Source: CAZJHX01 sp964545715
GTDB taxonomy: Bacteria > Myxococcota_A > UBA9042 > GCA-2863065
DNA: 23,586 nt
Reading direction: 5' to 3'
NCBI GenBank assembly: GCA_964545715.1
Contig: CAZJHX010000163.1
Coordinates: 1 to 23,586, forward strand
Below the pieces are notes generated by a model. It searched no databases. It had not been told where the DNA came from and saw only the letters and a list, made by a program, of their open reading frames with translations. Below, in pieces: positions 14,833 through 22,463 of the stretch; the stretch's first letter is position 1, and every line of letters starts with the position of its first letter. The position numbers were made by a program, and so were the translations under genes.

Positions 14833-15858
14833 CTAAGGCAGCTTACACGTCGTCAGATTGGGATAGCCGGCCAGCAGCCACAAGGCGCCGGGCGGCAGGT
14901 GCTTGGCGATGTCGCCGGTGGTGGCGTCGATCAGCTTGCGATTGGCGGCCTGCGTGTAGTCGGTAAAGCGACTGGTGACGTCACCCGCGGTTTTTGTGTT
15001 CATGTCCAGCATCGGCACCGGCTTGGCGCAGGACGGGTCAAAGCGCTTCAAGTCGACCCGCTTGACCTGCTTATCGGCCAGCGTGCGCCAGGCGACCGTG
15101 AGCTTGAGCGGGTCGTACACGATGTTCCATTTGGTGTAGTCGCCCTGCCGCACCTGGTCCAGCACGCCGAACGCCGCCGCTGTGTCGGCCTTTTCGCACT
15201 TGCCCGGCAGGGTCGCCGCGCGGGAGAAGCGGGCCAGCGAGCTGCGACCCTTTGCGCCGGTCGAATGCCCCTTGAGATAGTCGGCGGACTGCGCGTAGGT
15301 GTTGTTTGTCAGCGCCTTGGCGACCAGGGCGTCGCCCGCGGTGATCGCCAGCTTGCCGTTCAAGTACTCGATAGCCGCGCAGGCGCCCGATTTATCGCAC
15401 GCCAGGTAGTGCACCTGGGCATAGACGCGGCTGACACGGAGCCTGGGTGCGTGCTCCACGATTTGGGCGACCGTGCTGAAGCGGTCCAGCTGATACTGAA
15501 TCCACTGCAGCTCCGTCAGCGCCGGCCGCGCGTCCTGGGGCGGGTACTCCGAGCCGGTCAGCCACATGATCTCCACGACCAGCCCCGCCGTGTTCATGCC
15601 GCCGTTGGGCATCTCTCGACCGTATTGGTTGAAGGTGACGCTGGCGTATTTGGAGGTCCACTCGGCGGGCTTGTCGCCTGGGATGATCACCAGCGACTTC
15701 TTGGCCACGCCACGCTTGTTGACCAGCACCATGCCCTGACCGTGGCCCCAGTCATAGCTCTTGCCCAACAGCTTCGCATCGCCCTGCTCCAACAAGAAGG
15801 TCGTACAGGCCGAAGCGGGCGGAGCGAGCAGGCAAACCAGAAGGGCAAGGCGAAGCAT
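14833..15858 (-). CDS. Ntn-hydrolase of the choloylglycine hydrolase/penicillin V acylase family
   Basis: This 341-residue protein has a signal peptide that ends immediately before Cys18 (PASA|CTTF). Cleavage would expose the N-terminal cysteine nucleophile that this family requires. Family landmarks are GKSYDW at 32-37 (D36 equivalent to Asp21 of bile salt hydrolase, with Lys33 in place of the usual Arg), NGGMNTAGL at 85-93 and TNN at 184-186. The enzyme should hydrolyse a linear amide bond in the periplasm or outside the cell. Acyl-homoserine lactones, penicillin V or N-acyl amino acids are possible substrates. The gene starts 1 bp after the stop of the large membrane-protein gene, so translation is probably coupled. 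The substrate cannot be decided from sequence. Confidence 0.85.
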   Translation of the reverse strand: MLRLALLVCLLAPPASACTTFLLEQGDAKLLGKSYDWGHGQGMVLVNKRGVAKKSLVIIPGDKPAEWTSKYASVTFNQYGREMPNGGMNTAGLVVEIMWLTGSEYPPQDARPALTELQWIQYQLDRFSTVAQIVEHAPRLRVSRVYAQVHYLACDKSGACAAIEYLNGKLAITAGDALVAKALTNNTYAQSADYLKGHSTGAKGRSSLARFSRAATLPGKCEKADTAAAFGVLDQVRQGDYTKWNIVYDPLKLTVAWRTLADKQVKRVDLKRFDPSCAKPVPMLDMNTKTAGDVTSRFTDYTQAANRKLIDATTGDIAKHLPPGALWLLAGYPNLTTCKLP

Positions 15859-15859
15859 G

Positions 15860-18472
15860 TCAGGTCCTCTCGATGGGCATTTTGGCGTCGACCACGGTCA
15901 AAGCAACGGTCCCGATCGAGACCCCTATTCCAATTCCGGCCATGAAGCGCGTCGACGCCACGACGCTGGAGCCCATCCCCAGCGCACCGAAACAGAGGAA
16001 GGCCACACCGCCCAGCGCTATCGCGGCGTACCGCGCTTGCCGGCCCTTTTTGTCAGACGCGGCCAGCCGAGCGACCATGTCGTTGTTCTCCGCCTGGACC
16101 CAGTCGTCGTCCGACGGCGTGGCCAGAAACGGCACCTCGACCACGCGCATACCCCGGTCCACGCGCTGAATCAGACCGTTGAAGCCGGGAACACCGACCG
16201 CATCCACAAAAAACGCGTCATCGGCCATGCCCCAAAACAGCAGTCCGGTCGCGGATGGCCCGTTGTTGACGACGTAGCCCGCCCGCACCCCCGCCCACAG
16301 CACCAGCCGATAGCTCCACCCGCGCACCGCCAGCAGGCCGTGATTGCCGACCAGGATCCGGCGTCTGCCGGGGGCCTGCATCTCCAGCCGATCCTCCGCC
16401 ATGACGTCGAACTCTGCGATGGCCCGCTGCAGCGAGAGGTAGCGGTAGACCGCCGCGCCCGCGCCCGCCAGCAGCGACAGCAGCAGCAGCACGTACATCG
16501 GCCCACTGTCGTCCTCCTGCCCCGCCGCCATGAGCTCGTCCACCGGCGGCACGGCGGAGTCCAGCTCGCGCGCCGCGGCAAAGTGCTTGCGAGCCTGCAC
16601 GGTGTCTTTTGCCGCCAGCGCCTGCTTGCCACGCGCCAGCTCGATGTCCGCCAGCATCCCGCGCACCTGAGGATCGCGCCGCTGCGGATCGATCTGCGCC
16701 GCCAGCTGCAGCGCGCCATCGACGTCGCCCGACTCCAGCAGCCGGCGCGTCCTCACGGTCATGATCGAGTTGTAGCGCTTCTTGACCGCCAGCACGTTGG
16801 GCGCCCCACGCATCGCGGCCAGCGCCATGCGGTCTGCCTCATCGTACTTCCCGGCCTCCAGCAGCGCATTTGCCCGCAGCGACTGGCACGCGGCGTACAG
16901 GGGCTGCGGCAGGATAATCTGGGGGTGAATCTGCGCCTGCGCGGCCTCGAACTGGGCCAGGCAATCGCCCTCCAACAGATGCAGCCGCTCCGCCTCGGCC
17001 ACAAACCCCGCGGCGGCCCGTGTCAAAAGCACCCCCAGCAGCCGCTCGACGACCTTGTGCGGCAGCGTGGGATCGGTCGCCAGCGTGCCGGCAGTCGTCG
17101 GTCCGCGCCACGGGTAGCCTGTCGTACGCAGACGCTTTGCCGCCGCCTGCAGCCCGGCCAGGCCACTGCTCACCAACAGCGAGTTGGCAAAGGCGCGCAC
17201 GCGGCGGTCCGGAGCGGCCAGCCCATCGACCACGGCGGTCGGAATGCCGTCGGTCAGCATGCGACGGCACTCCGCCAGCAACAACTTCGACCCGACCTTG
17301 CGCTCGATATGGGCGATCGCCGCCGGGCGCCGGTACAGACCCAGCACGCCGGATGCCGCACCCCATTGACCCAGACGCCCCAACACCGCCTTGGCTGTGG
17401 AGGCCGGCCATTTGTCCGCACCGGTCACCAGCGCCGAGCCCGCCACCTGCGCAAACGTGCGCACCGCGTCGACCCTGGCTGGACGCCGCCCCGCCTCGAT
17501 GAGCACCTTCACCAGCGCCAGGGCCTCGCCCGCGCTCAACACGTGCGCTCCCAGCGCGAGAAGCCGCAGCGTCAGGTTGGTTTTGCCGGCGCGCGGCATC
17601 AGATGGTCCAGCGCCAGCGCCCACAGCAGCTCATCGTCCGTCTTCAGGGAGTCCAGCGATCCGACGAAGCGCTCACCCCAGCTGAGGCTCGTACTGGACA
17701 GGACTTTGGCCACGAGACCGCGATAGCGCTTGGGGCTCAGGTGCGGGGTGAGCCACAGCGCCGCCGCCACGCCCAGCGTGTGGACCTTGCCGGCGTCCGA
17801 CATCTCTTGCTCGACCATGTCGGCCAGCGCGGCCGCAAACCTCTGGCTTTTGCGCAATGAGGCGATGCGCTGCCGGCGCCGAGCCTGACTGCCTTCCAGC
17901 CCACACGTCCGCAGCAGCGCGGTCAAGCCGACGACTCCGAAGCCGGGCAGCTCGTTGAAGTCCTGCACTCTGAGGCGCGCCAGGCGGTAGCCGATGACCA
18001 TCGCGTCGATTCGCTCCGGCGACGCAAACGGCAGGCGCAGCGAGATGGTGCGCGCCTCACCGGCGGCCAGGGGCTTGCGCATCCGCGCCCGGACGTAGCG
18101 GACATCGCCGCGCTGAGTCACCAGAATCGTCTGGCCGGGCTCCAGCTGTGACAGCGCGGTGGCGCGCAGGTTGACCGGCTCCGCGCGTATCTGGCGACCG
18201 TCCAGCCGCACGACGCCCCACGGGATCTGCCCAAACGGCTCGATGTTGTCGTACAGGTCGGCCAGCGCGCTCTCCGCGTCGCTGGACTCGGGCGCCAGCC
18301 GGATGAGCAGGTCAACGTCCAGACATGCCGTGTTGGAGGGCGCGCGCACCTCGATTTGGACGTTGGTCCACACGCCCGCACGTTTGAGCGTGGACTGCTG
18401 GACCTGTGGCAGGTCCGCCCACGCGTGCCCGGCGGTCAGTAGGACCAGCGCCGCGATACAGCTGCGAACCAT
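15860..18472 (-). CDS. Large periplasmic/membrane protein of unknown function with TPR-like region
   Basis: This 870-residue protein is not recognised as a known family. A signal peptide (1-19, AWA|D) is followed by a beta-rich domain (20-170) and a long alpha-helical region (180-650). The end of the helical region (about 525-640) has TPR-like features such as LRANALLEAGKYDEADRMAL and ARKHFAAAREL. One membrane helix is at 659-678. A soluble domain follows (680-810), with Gly/aromatic strands around LVGNHGLLAVRGWSYRLVLW. Two more helices end the protein (815-838 and 843-862). It sits 2 bp after glutamate dehydrogenase and 1 bp before the Ntn-hydrolase gene. The layout suggests a periplasmic scaffold anchored in the inner membrane. 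Confidence 0.75.
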   Translation of the reverse strand: MVRSCIAALVLLTAGHAWADLPQVQQSTLKRAGVWTNVQIEVRAPSNTACLDVDLLIRLAPESSDAESALADLYDNIEPFGQIPWGVVRLDGRQIRAEPVNLRATALSQLEPGQTILVTQRGDVRYVRARMRKPLAAGEARTISLRLPFASPERIDAMVIGYRLARLRVQDFNELPGFGVVGLTALLRTCGLEGSQARRRQRIASLRKSQRFAAALADMVEQEMSDAGKVHTLGVAAALWLTPHLSPKRYRGLVAKVLSSTSLSWGERFVGSLDSLKTDDELLWALALDHLMPRAGKTNLTLRLLALGAHVLSAGEALALVKVLIEAGRRPARVDAVRTFAQVAGSALVTGADKWPASTAKAVLGRLGQWGAASGVLGLYRRPAAIAHIERKVGSKLLLAECRRMLTDGIPTAVVDGLAAPDRRVRAFANSLLVSSGLAGLQAAAKRLRTTGYPWRGPTTAGTLATDPTLPHKVVERLLGVLLTRAAAGFVAEAERLHLLEGDCLAQFEAAQAQIHPQIILPQPLYAACQSLRANALLEAGKYDEADRMALAAMRGAPNVLAVKKRYNSIMTVRTRRLLESGDVDGALQLAAQIDPQRRDPQVRGMLADIELARGKQALAAKDTVQARKHFAAARELDSAVPPVDELMAAGQEDDSGPMYVLLLLSLLAGAGAAVYRYLSLQRAIAEFDVMAEDRLEMQAPGRRRILVGNHGLLAVRGWSYRLVLWAGVRAGYVVNNGPSATGLLFWGMADDAFFVDAVGVPGFNGLIQRVDRGMRVVEVPFLATPSDDDWVQAENNDMVARLAASDKKGRQARYAAIALGGVAFLCFGALGMGSSVVASTRFMAGIGIGVSIGTVALTVVDAKMPIERT

Positions 18473-18474
18473 GA

Positions 18475-19902
18475 TTACGGGAAAATCCCCCGATTCATGT
18501 AGGCCGTCGCGATCTTCTGAATCGCCACGATATATGCCGCCGAGCGCAGATCCGGCGCCCCGAACTCGTCGCGCGCTTCGATCATCTCGCCAAAGGCGTG
18601 CCGCATGGTGTCGTCAAGGCCGGACCGAACGCGGTCGATCTCGTCAGCGCCGCGCGCCAGATCTCGCCATTGGTCGGGGGTAAACCGCGTGCCGGTCATG
18701 CTCTCGATGGCGCCCATCAGCTGGCTGGCCCTGGCCTCTTCCAGGCGCTTGTCCAGGCGCCCGAAGCGGATGTGCGCCAGGTTCTTGCTCCACTCAAAGT
18801 AGGAGACGGTCACACCGCCGGCGTTGAGGTAGAGGTCGGGCAGCACGGCGATGCCGCGGGCCGTGAGGTTGTTGGCGGCGGAGGCGGTGGTCGGACCGTT
18901 GGCGGCCTCGGCGACCAGTCGCGCCTTTACGCCATCCACGTTGTCGGCCGTGATCTGATTTTCGAGCGCGGCGGGGATCAGGATGTCGCACTGGCTGGTC
19001 AGCAATGAGCGGCCATCCTCGATGTAGGTGCCGATCCCGCACCCCTTGACCCCGCCGTTGGCGCGCAGGTAGGTGGCGACGGCCTCCACGTCGAGTCCGT
19101 CATCGTCCCACAGTCCACCGTCTCGCTCGGCGATGCCCACGATCGTGCAGCCGTCCTCTCCGGACAGGAATTTGGCGGCGTGGTACCCGACGTTGCCAAG
19201 CCCCTGCACCACGATCTTCTGGTCGCAGAGCTCGCCCTTGAGGCCGCAGCGCTCGACCTCCTTCAGATGTCTGAAGAACTCTCGGATGCCGTACTGAACG
19301 CCACGACCGGTGGCCTCGTTGCGGCCTGGAATCCCGCCCTGGGTGATCGGCTTGCCGGTAACACAGGCGTTGGCGTCCATCTCCCCCGTGCTCATGGTGC
19401 CGAAGGTGTCGGCGATCCACGCCATCTCGCGCGCGCTGGTGCCCATGTCGGGCGCGGGCACGTCGATGGCAGGACCGATGAAGTTCTTCCACATCAGCTC
19501 CGCCGCGTAGCGACGGGTCACCTTCTCCAGGATTTCGGGGGGCTCCACCCGGGGATTGATCCGAACACCGCCTTTTGCACCGCCAAACGGCACGTTCACC
19601 AGGGCGCACTTCAGTGTCATGAGCGTCGCCAATGCGACGACCTCGTCCTGATCGACGTGCAGGGAGTACCGGATGCCGCCCTTGGTGGGCGTCATGTGGT
19701 GGGAGTGCTGGGCGCGATAGGCGTCGATGATCCGGTAGCCGCCGTCGACGCGCACCGGAAACTGCACACGCAGCACCGAGTCGCAAATCTTGATCTGCTC
19801 GGCGAGGCCGTCGGGGAGATCAAGATAGGCCACGGCCTGGTCGAACATTCGAAGGACGTTGTCTATGAACTTGGAGTTCTCGGGAGCCATGTGCGCGATC
19901 AT
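18475..19902 (-). CDS. Glutamate dehydrogenase
   Basis: This 475-residue cytoplasmic enzyme interconverts glutamate and 2-oxoglutarate plus ammonium. Catalytic landmarks are present: PTKGGIRYS at 72-80, K98 in LMTLKCALVNVPFGG, the catalytic Lys110 in GGAKGG, and D152 in PAPDMGT. The Rossmann fold has G234-x-G236-x-x-G239 (QGLGNVG), with acidic residues E259 and D261 after the second strand, compatible with NAD use. It is somewhat longer than the usual 410-450 residues. Translation may start at 19902 (AAGGGA 9 nt upstream) or at the ATG at 19890. It is the first gene of a three-gene operon with the unknown membrane protein and the Ntn-hydrolase. Confidence 0.95.
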   Translation of the reverse strand: MIAHMAPENSKFIDNVLRMFDQAVAYLDLPDGLAEQIKICDSVLRVQFPVRVDGGYRIIDAYRAQHSHHMTPTKGGIRYSLHVDQDEVVALATLMTLKCALVNVPFGGAKGGVRINPRVEPPEILEKVTRRYAAELMWKNFIGPAIDVPAPDMGTSAREMAWIADTFGTMSTGEMDANACVTGKPITQGGIPGRNEATGRGVQYGIREFFRHLKEVERCGLKGELCDQKIVVQGLGNVGYHAAKFLSGEDGCTIVGIAERDGGLWDDDGLDVEAVATYLRANGGVKGCGIGTYIEDGRSLLTSQCDILIPAALENQITADNVDGVKARLVAEAANGPTTASAANNLTARGIAVLPDLYLNAGGVTVSYFEWSKNLAHIRFGRLDKRLEEARASQLMGAIESMTGTRFTPDQWRDLARGADEIDRVRSGLDDTMRHAFGEMIEARDEFGAPDLRSAAYIVAIQKIATAYMNRGIFP

Positions 19903-19915
19903 ACGCGCAAATCCC

Positions 19916-19945
19916 TTGACCTGACCACTAGTCGTCCGTTTGAAT
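19916..19945 (+). promoter_or_regulatory. Candidate promoter of the selenoprotein-lipase operon
   Basis: TTGACC at 19916-19921 and TTGAAT at 19940-19945 are 18 nt apart, a reasonable -35/-10 pair for a housekeeping sigma factor. They lie about 35-65 bp upstream of the selenoprotein start, within the 77-bp divergent gap with glutamate dehydrogenase. The -10 match is only partial. Confidence 0.3.
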
Positions 19946-19969
19946 GTCGGCGCCTTAAGTAAACCCCGC

Positions 19970-19973
19970 GGAG
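19970..19973 (+). promoter_or_regulatory. Ribosome-binding site of the selenoprotein gene
   Basis: GGAG lies 6 nt upstream of the ATG at 19980. It supports this start, which also gives a clean lipoprotein signal. Confidence 0.6.
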
Positions 19974-19979
19974 CAGTAA

Positions 19980-21284
19980 ATGAAGTTGATCCCCCGTCTC
20001 CACCGCGTATTGGCTGTCTCGGCCGCGCTTGCGTTGGCGGTCGGCCTGACTGCGTGCGCCACAGCCGGCACGCAGGACAGCGATCCGACCCCCGAAAAGG
20101 AAGACCCCACGGAAGAAGAGACGAACGGGGAGACCGACGACCCCATCGACGATCCCGTTGAGACTGCTCAACCCGCGACCTGCGAGGTCAAGCCGGTGGG
20201 CGCGATAAAGACGGACGGCGGGGACGTCATCTACCAGAACCAGACAGTGACGATCGAGGCCAGCCACGTGCGCAACAACGGCTGCGTCAACAGTGTCGAC
20301 CTATCGTTTGACGTGGACGGCGGCTGCGCGCTGAACCTGACCTTTACCGAGGACCAGGGCGTTTGGGCACTGAGCGACGGCACGTTCACCGGCGACGACA
20401 AGTGCACCTTCTGGGAGGATGAGCCCACGACCTTCACGCTGGACACCACTGCAGCCAACACCGTGGCCACGCTCATCGGGCTGCCCAAGGTCGATGACAA
20501 CGCGGCCGACGAGTCCTGCGCGCGCGGCGCCAGCGACATCCAGGTCGTCGGCAAGGCGTTCTTCGTGTGGGAGCACCCCACGGATGACAAGGAGAACAAG
20601 TTCTTCAACGTGAACCTGAACGGCCTGTCGCTGAACGGCGGCATCACCACCAAGGCGGTCGAAGAGGGCGCCTGTCCGGGCGCACCCGCCGCGACGTGCC
20701 AGGGTGTTGTCTGTGGTGAGGACTTCTTCGGCGCCAGCTGCGGCGGCTGCGAAGAGGGCTACAGCTGTGCGGGCGGCGCGTGCGTCGTCGGTGGCTGCCT
20801 GCCGGCCGGCGACGGAGATACGGTCGGCTTCCACATCGGTGACACCGAGTGGACCACCAGCGAGAACGAGAAGATAAACCTGCACCAGTTCTGCGAGGCC
20901 AGCGCGGTGTGGATCATCAAAAGCGCCACCTGGTGACCGGCCTGCTACCAACTCCGGTCGGAGTTCCAGAAGCTTTACGATAACTACAGCAAGAAGGGCG
21001 TTGTGTTCATCCTCCTGGTCGGCCAGGACGGCAGCGGCGCGCCGGCGACCCCGCAGGAGGCCGCCTCGTACAAGGTCAGCCACGGCTACCAGGACGGCTT
21101 CATCATCGCGGCCGACCCCAACTGGGGCAAGATGGAGAAGATCATCAAGTCCACCAGCAACGGCATCCCGAGCCACGCGATTCTCGACCAGGACCTGGTC
21201 CTGCGATTCTCGAGCTCCAGCTCGGACTTCGTGTACTCAGCTGAGACCAAGCTGATCCAGATTCTGGCCCTTCAGGGCAAATAG
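19980..21284 (+). CDS. Selenocysteine-containing thioredoxin-fold lipoprotein (UxxC), TGA read through
   Basis: Read through its in-frame TGA, this gene encodes 434 residues. A lipoprotein signal (VGLTAC, lipidated Cys26) is followed by an Asp/Glu/Thr linker (31-63) and a beta-rich domain (68-225). Next is a Cys-rich EGF-like stretch (232-273) and a TlpA/AhpC-like redoxin domain (277-434). The active site reads KSATW-U319-PAC322, then a helix (LRSEFQKLYDNY), a strand (VVFILLVGQD) and the cis-proline loop GIPSHA with P397. In relatives this position is W-C-x-x-C, so Sec replaces the nucleophilic cysteine. The protein should be a thiol-disulfide or peroxide-type oxidoreductase on the outer side of a membrane. 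Without readthrough the product would lack nearly the whole redox domain. A Cys-to-stop mutation is the alternative. Confidence 0.82.
20934..20936 (+). other. Predicted selenocysteine codon (TGA)
   Basis: The TGA is codon 319 of the frame starting at 19980. The flanking protein runs ATW-[TGA]-PAC, so the codon occupies the first position of a thioredoxin CxxC motif. The frame stays open for 115 further codons of recognisable thioredoxin fold and ends at TAG. Confidence 0.82.
20944..20973 (+). promoter_or_regulatory. Predicted bacterial SECIS hairpin
   Basis: A perfect 6-bp stem, AACTCC (20950-20955) with GGAGTT (20960-20965), closes the four-base loop GGTC. A lower GCT/AGC pairing (20944-20946 with 20971-20973) may extend it across an internal loop. 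The loop begins 19 nt after the TGA, inside the 16-37 nt window accepted for bacterial SECIS elements. Its GGUC sequence matches, as I recall it, the SelB-binding loop of E. coli fdhF. Confidence 0.7.
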
Positions 21285-21323
21285 CCCCTCTTCCACCAAC
21301 CTGACCGGACTACGGGGTGCGTC

Positions 21324-22463
21324 ATGCGCTTACTCCTTCTCACCGCTGCAGCCGCCCTCATCGCCAGCGGCTGCGGCGCTGACTCCACGGACGACACGTC
21401 GTCGCCCGAGAACATCCCCAACACCAAGGAAGAGGTCGCTGAGCTGACGGACATCGGCAAGGCGGACTGGTCGCTGGACCCGTGCAAGCGCTGGGGATGG
21501 TACGGGGACGGCGTGTGCGACTGGTTCTGCTTCAGCCATGACACCGACTGCGATGCGCCCGCACTGTTCGCGGATCCGCGCGGGGACGCTACCCGGTTCC
21601 CGATTCTGCTGGCCCACGGCTTCGACGCCAGCCAGGAGGACGCGCTGACCAATCGGTGGGCGTTCTATCAGGTGAAGGAGACGCTGGAGGCGGACGGCCA
21701 CGGCGTGTGCGCGGCCACGGTGCCGCCGTACGACTCGGTAGCGAACCGGGCGGAGCACCTGAAAGAGGCGGTGGACCAATGCCTGGCGGCCGCCGGCGTG
21801 GAGAAGCTGAACATCATCGCCCACTCCATGGGTGGTCTGGACTCGCGCTATCTGATCAGCAACATGGGCTACGGTGACCGGGTGGCGTCGCTGACCATGA
21901 TCTCCACCGCGCACCAGGGCACAAACGTGGCGGACTTCATCTTGAACCTGACGCCGGGCGTTGTGGATCCCGTCGTGAACAAGCTGGCTGAGCTGTGGGG
22001 GCGCACCTTCACGGACCTGTCGGACGACGCGGACGTGCGGGCGGCGCTGGTGGCGCTGTCGGAGGCCGAGGCCCCGGCGTTCAACGCAGCCAACCCGGAC
22101 GATGACCGCGTCTACTACCAGAGCTGGGCGGGAATCAGCACGGTCTTTGGCATCGAGAGCCGGTCCAAGTGGGCGGATGTCTGCGACGGCAAGCTGCACA
22201 TCAGCGACGGCACGGCGGACCGCATGCACTTCACGATCAAGCCCCTGGGCCCGATCGCGGCGCACGGGCTGCAGCGCCTGGTGACCGACGGCATGGTCCC
22301 CGTGACCAGCGCCAAGTGGGGCGACTTTCAGGGCTGCATTCCCGCCGACCACATGGATGAGGTCGGCCAATATCACAACGAAGGCGCCAATGAGGACACC
22401 GGCTTCGACCACCTGCTGTGGTACCGGACAATGGCGTATGACCTGGCTGCTCAAGGCTTTTAG
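21324..22463 (+). CDS. Secreted lipase lipoprotein (alpha/beta hydrolase)
   Basis: This 379-residue protein is a lipoprotein (IASGC, lipidated Cys17) with the pattern of family I triacylglycerol lipases. The oxyanion loop is HGF at 98-100 and the nucleophile is S168 in AHSMGG. The catalytic Asp is probably D322 in TDGMVPV, and the catalytic His H343 in ADHMDEVGQ. Before the catalytic domain lies a four-cysteine knot (C54, C65, C69, C76) in a Trp/Asp-rich segment with GDGVCD, resembling an LNR-type disulfide module. It should hydrolyse acyl esters at the cell surface. It begins 39 bp after the selenoprotein gene and is probably co-transcribed with it, which makes it a possible redox client. 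No lipase foldase gene is in view. Confidence 0.88.
   Translation: MRLLLLTAAAALIASGCGADSTDDTSSPENIPNTKEEVAELTDIGKADWSLDPCKRWGWYGDGVCDWFCFSHDTDCDAPALFADPRGDATRFPILLAHGFDASQEDALTNRWAFYQVKETLEADGHGVCAATVPPYDSVANRAEHLKEAVDQCLAAAGVEKLNIIAHSMGGLDSRYLISNMGYGDRVASLTMISTAHQGTNVADFILNLTPGVVDPVVNKLAELWGRTFTDLSDDADVRAALVALSEAEAPAFNAANPDDDRVYYQSWAGISTVFGIESRSKWADVCDGKLHISDGTADRMHFTIKPLGPIAAHGLQRLVTDGMVPVTSAKWGDFQGCIPADHMDEVGQYHNEGANEDTGFDHLLWYRTMAYDLAAQGF

Noticed and set aside
20934..20936. A simple nonsense mutation in a thioredoxin-like gene.
   Set aside because: It is possible, since TGC to TGA is one change. However, the position at the catalytic cysteine, the intact downstream frame and the SECIS-like hairpin together favour selenocysteine. 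It remains the main alternative.
21003..21284. A separate small gene starting at the GTG at 21003.
   Set aside because: It is in the same frame as the gene before it, has no ribosome-binding site of its own and begins in the middle of a thioredoxin strand. It is better read as the end of the selenoprotein.
22357..22437. An earlier start of the barrel-like lipoprotein inside the lipase gene.
   Set aside because: The added residues are out-of-frame lipase sequence and would displace the lipoprotein signal.
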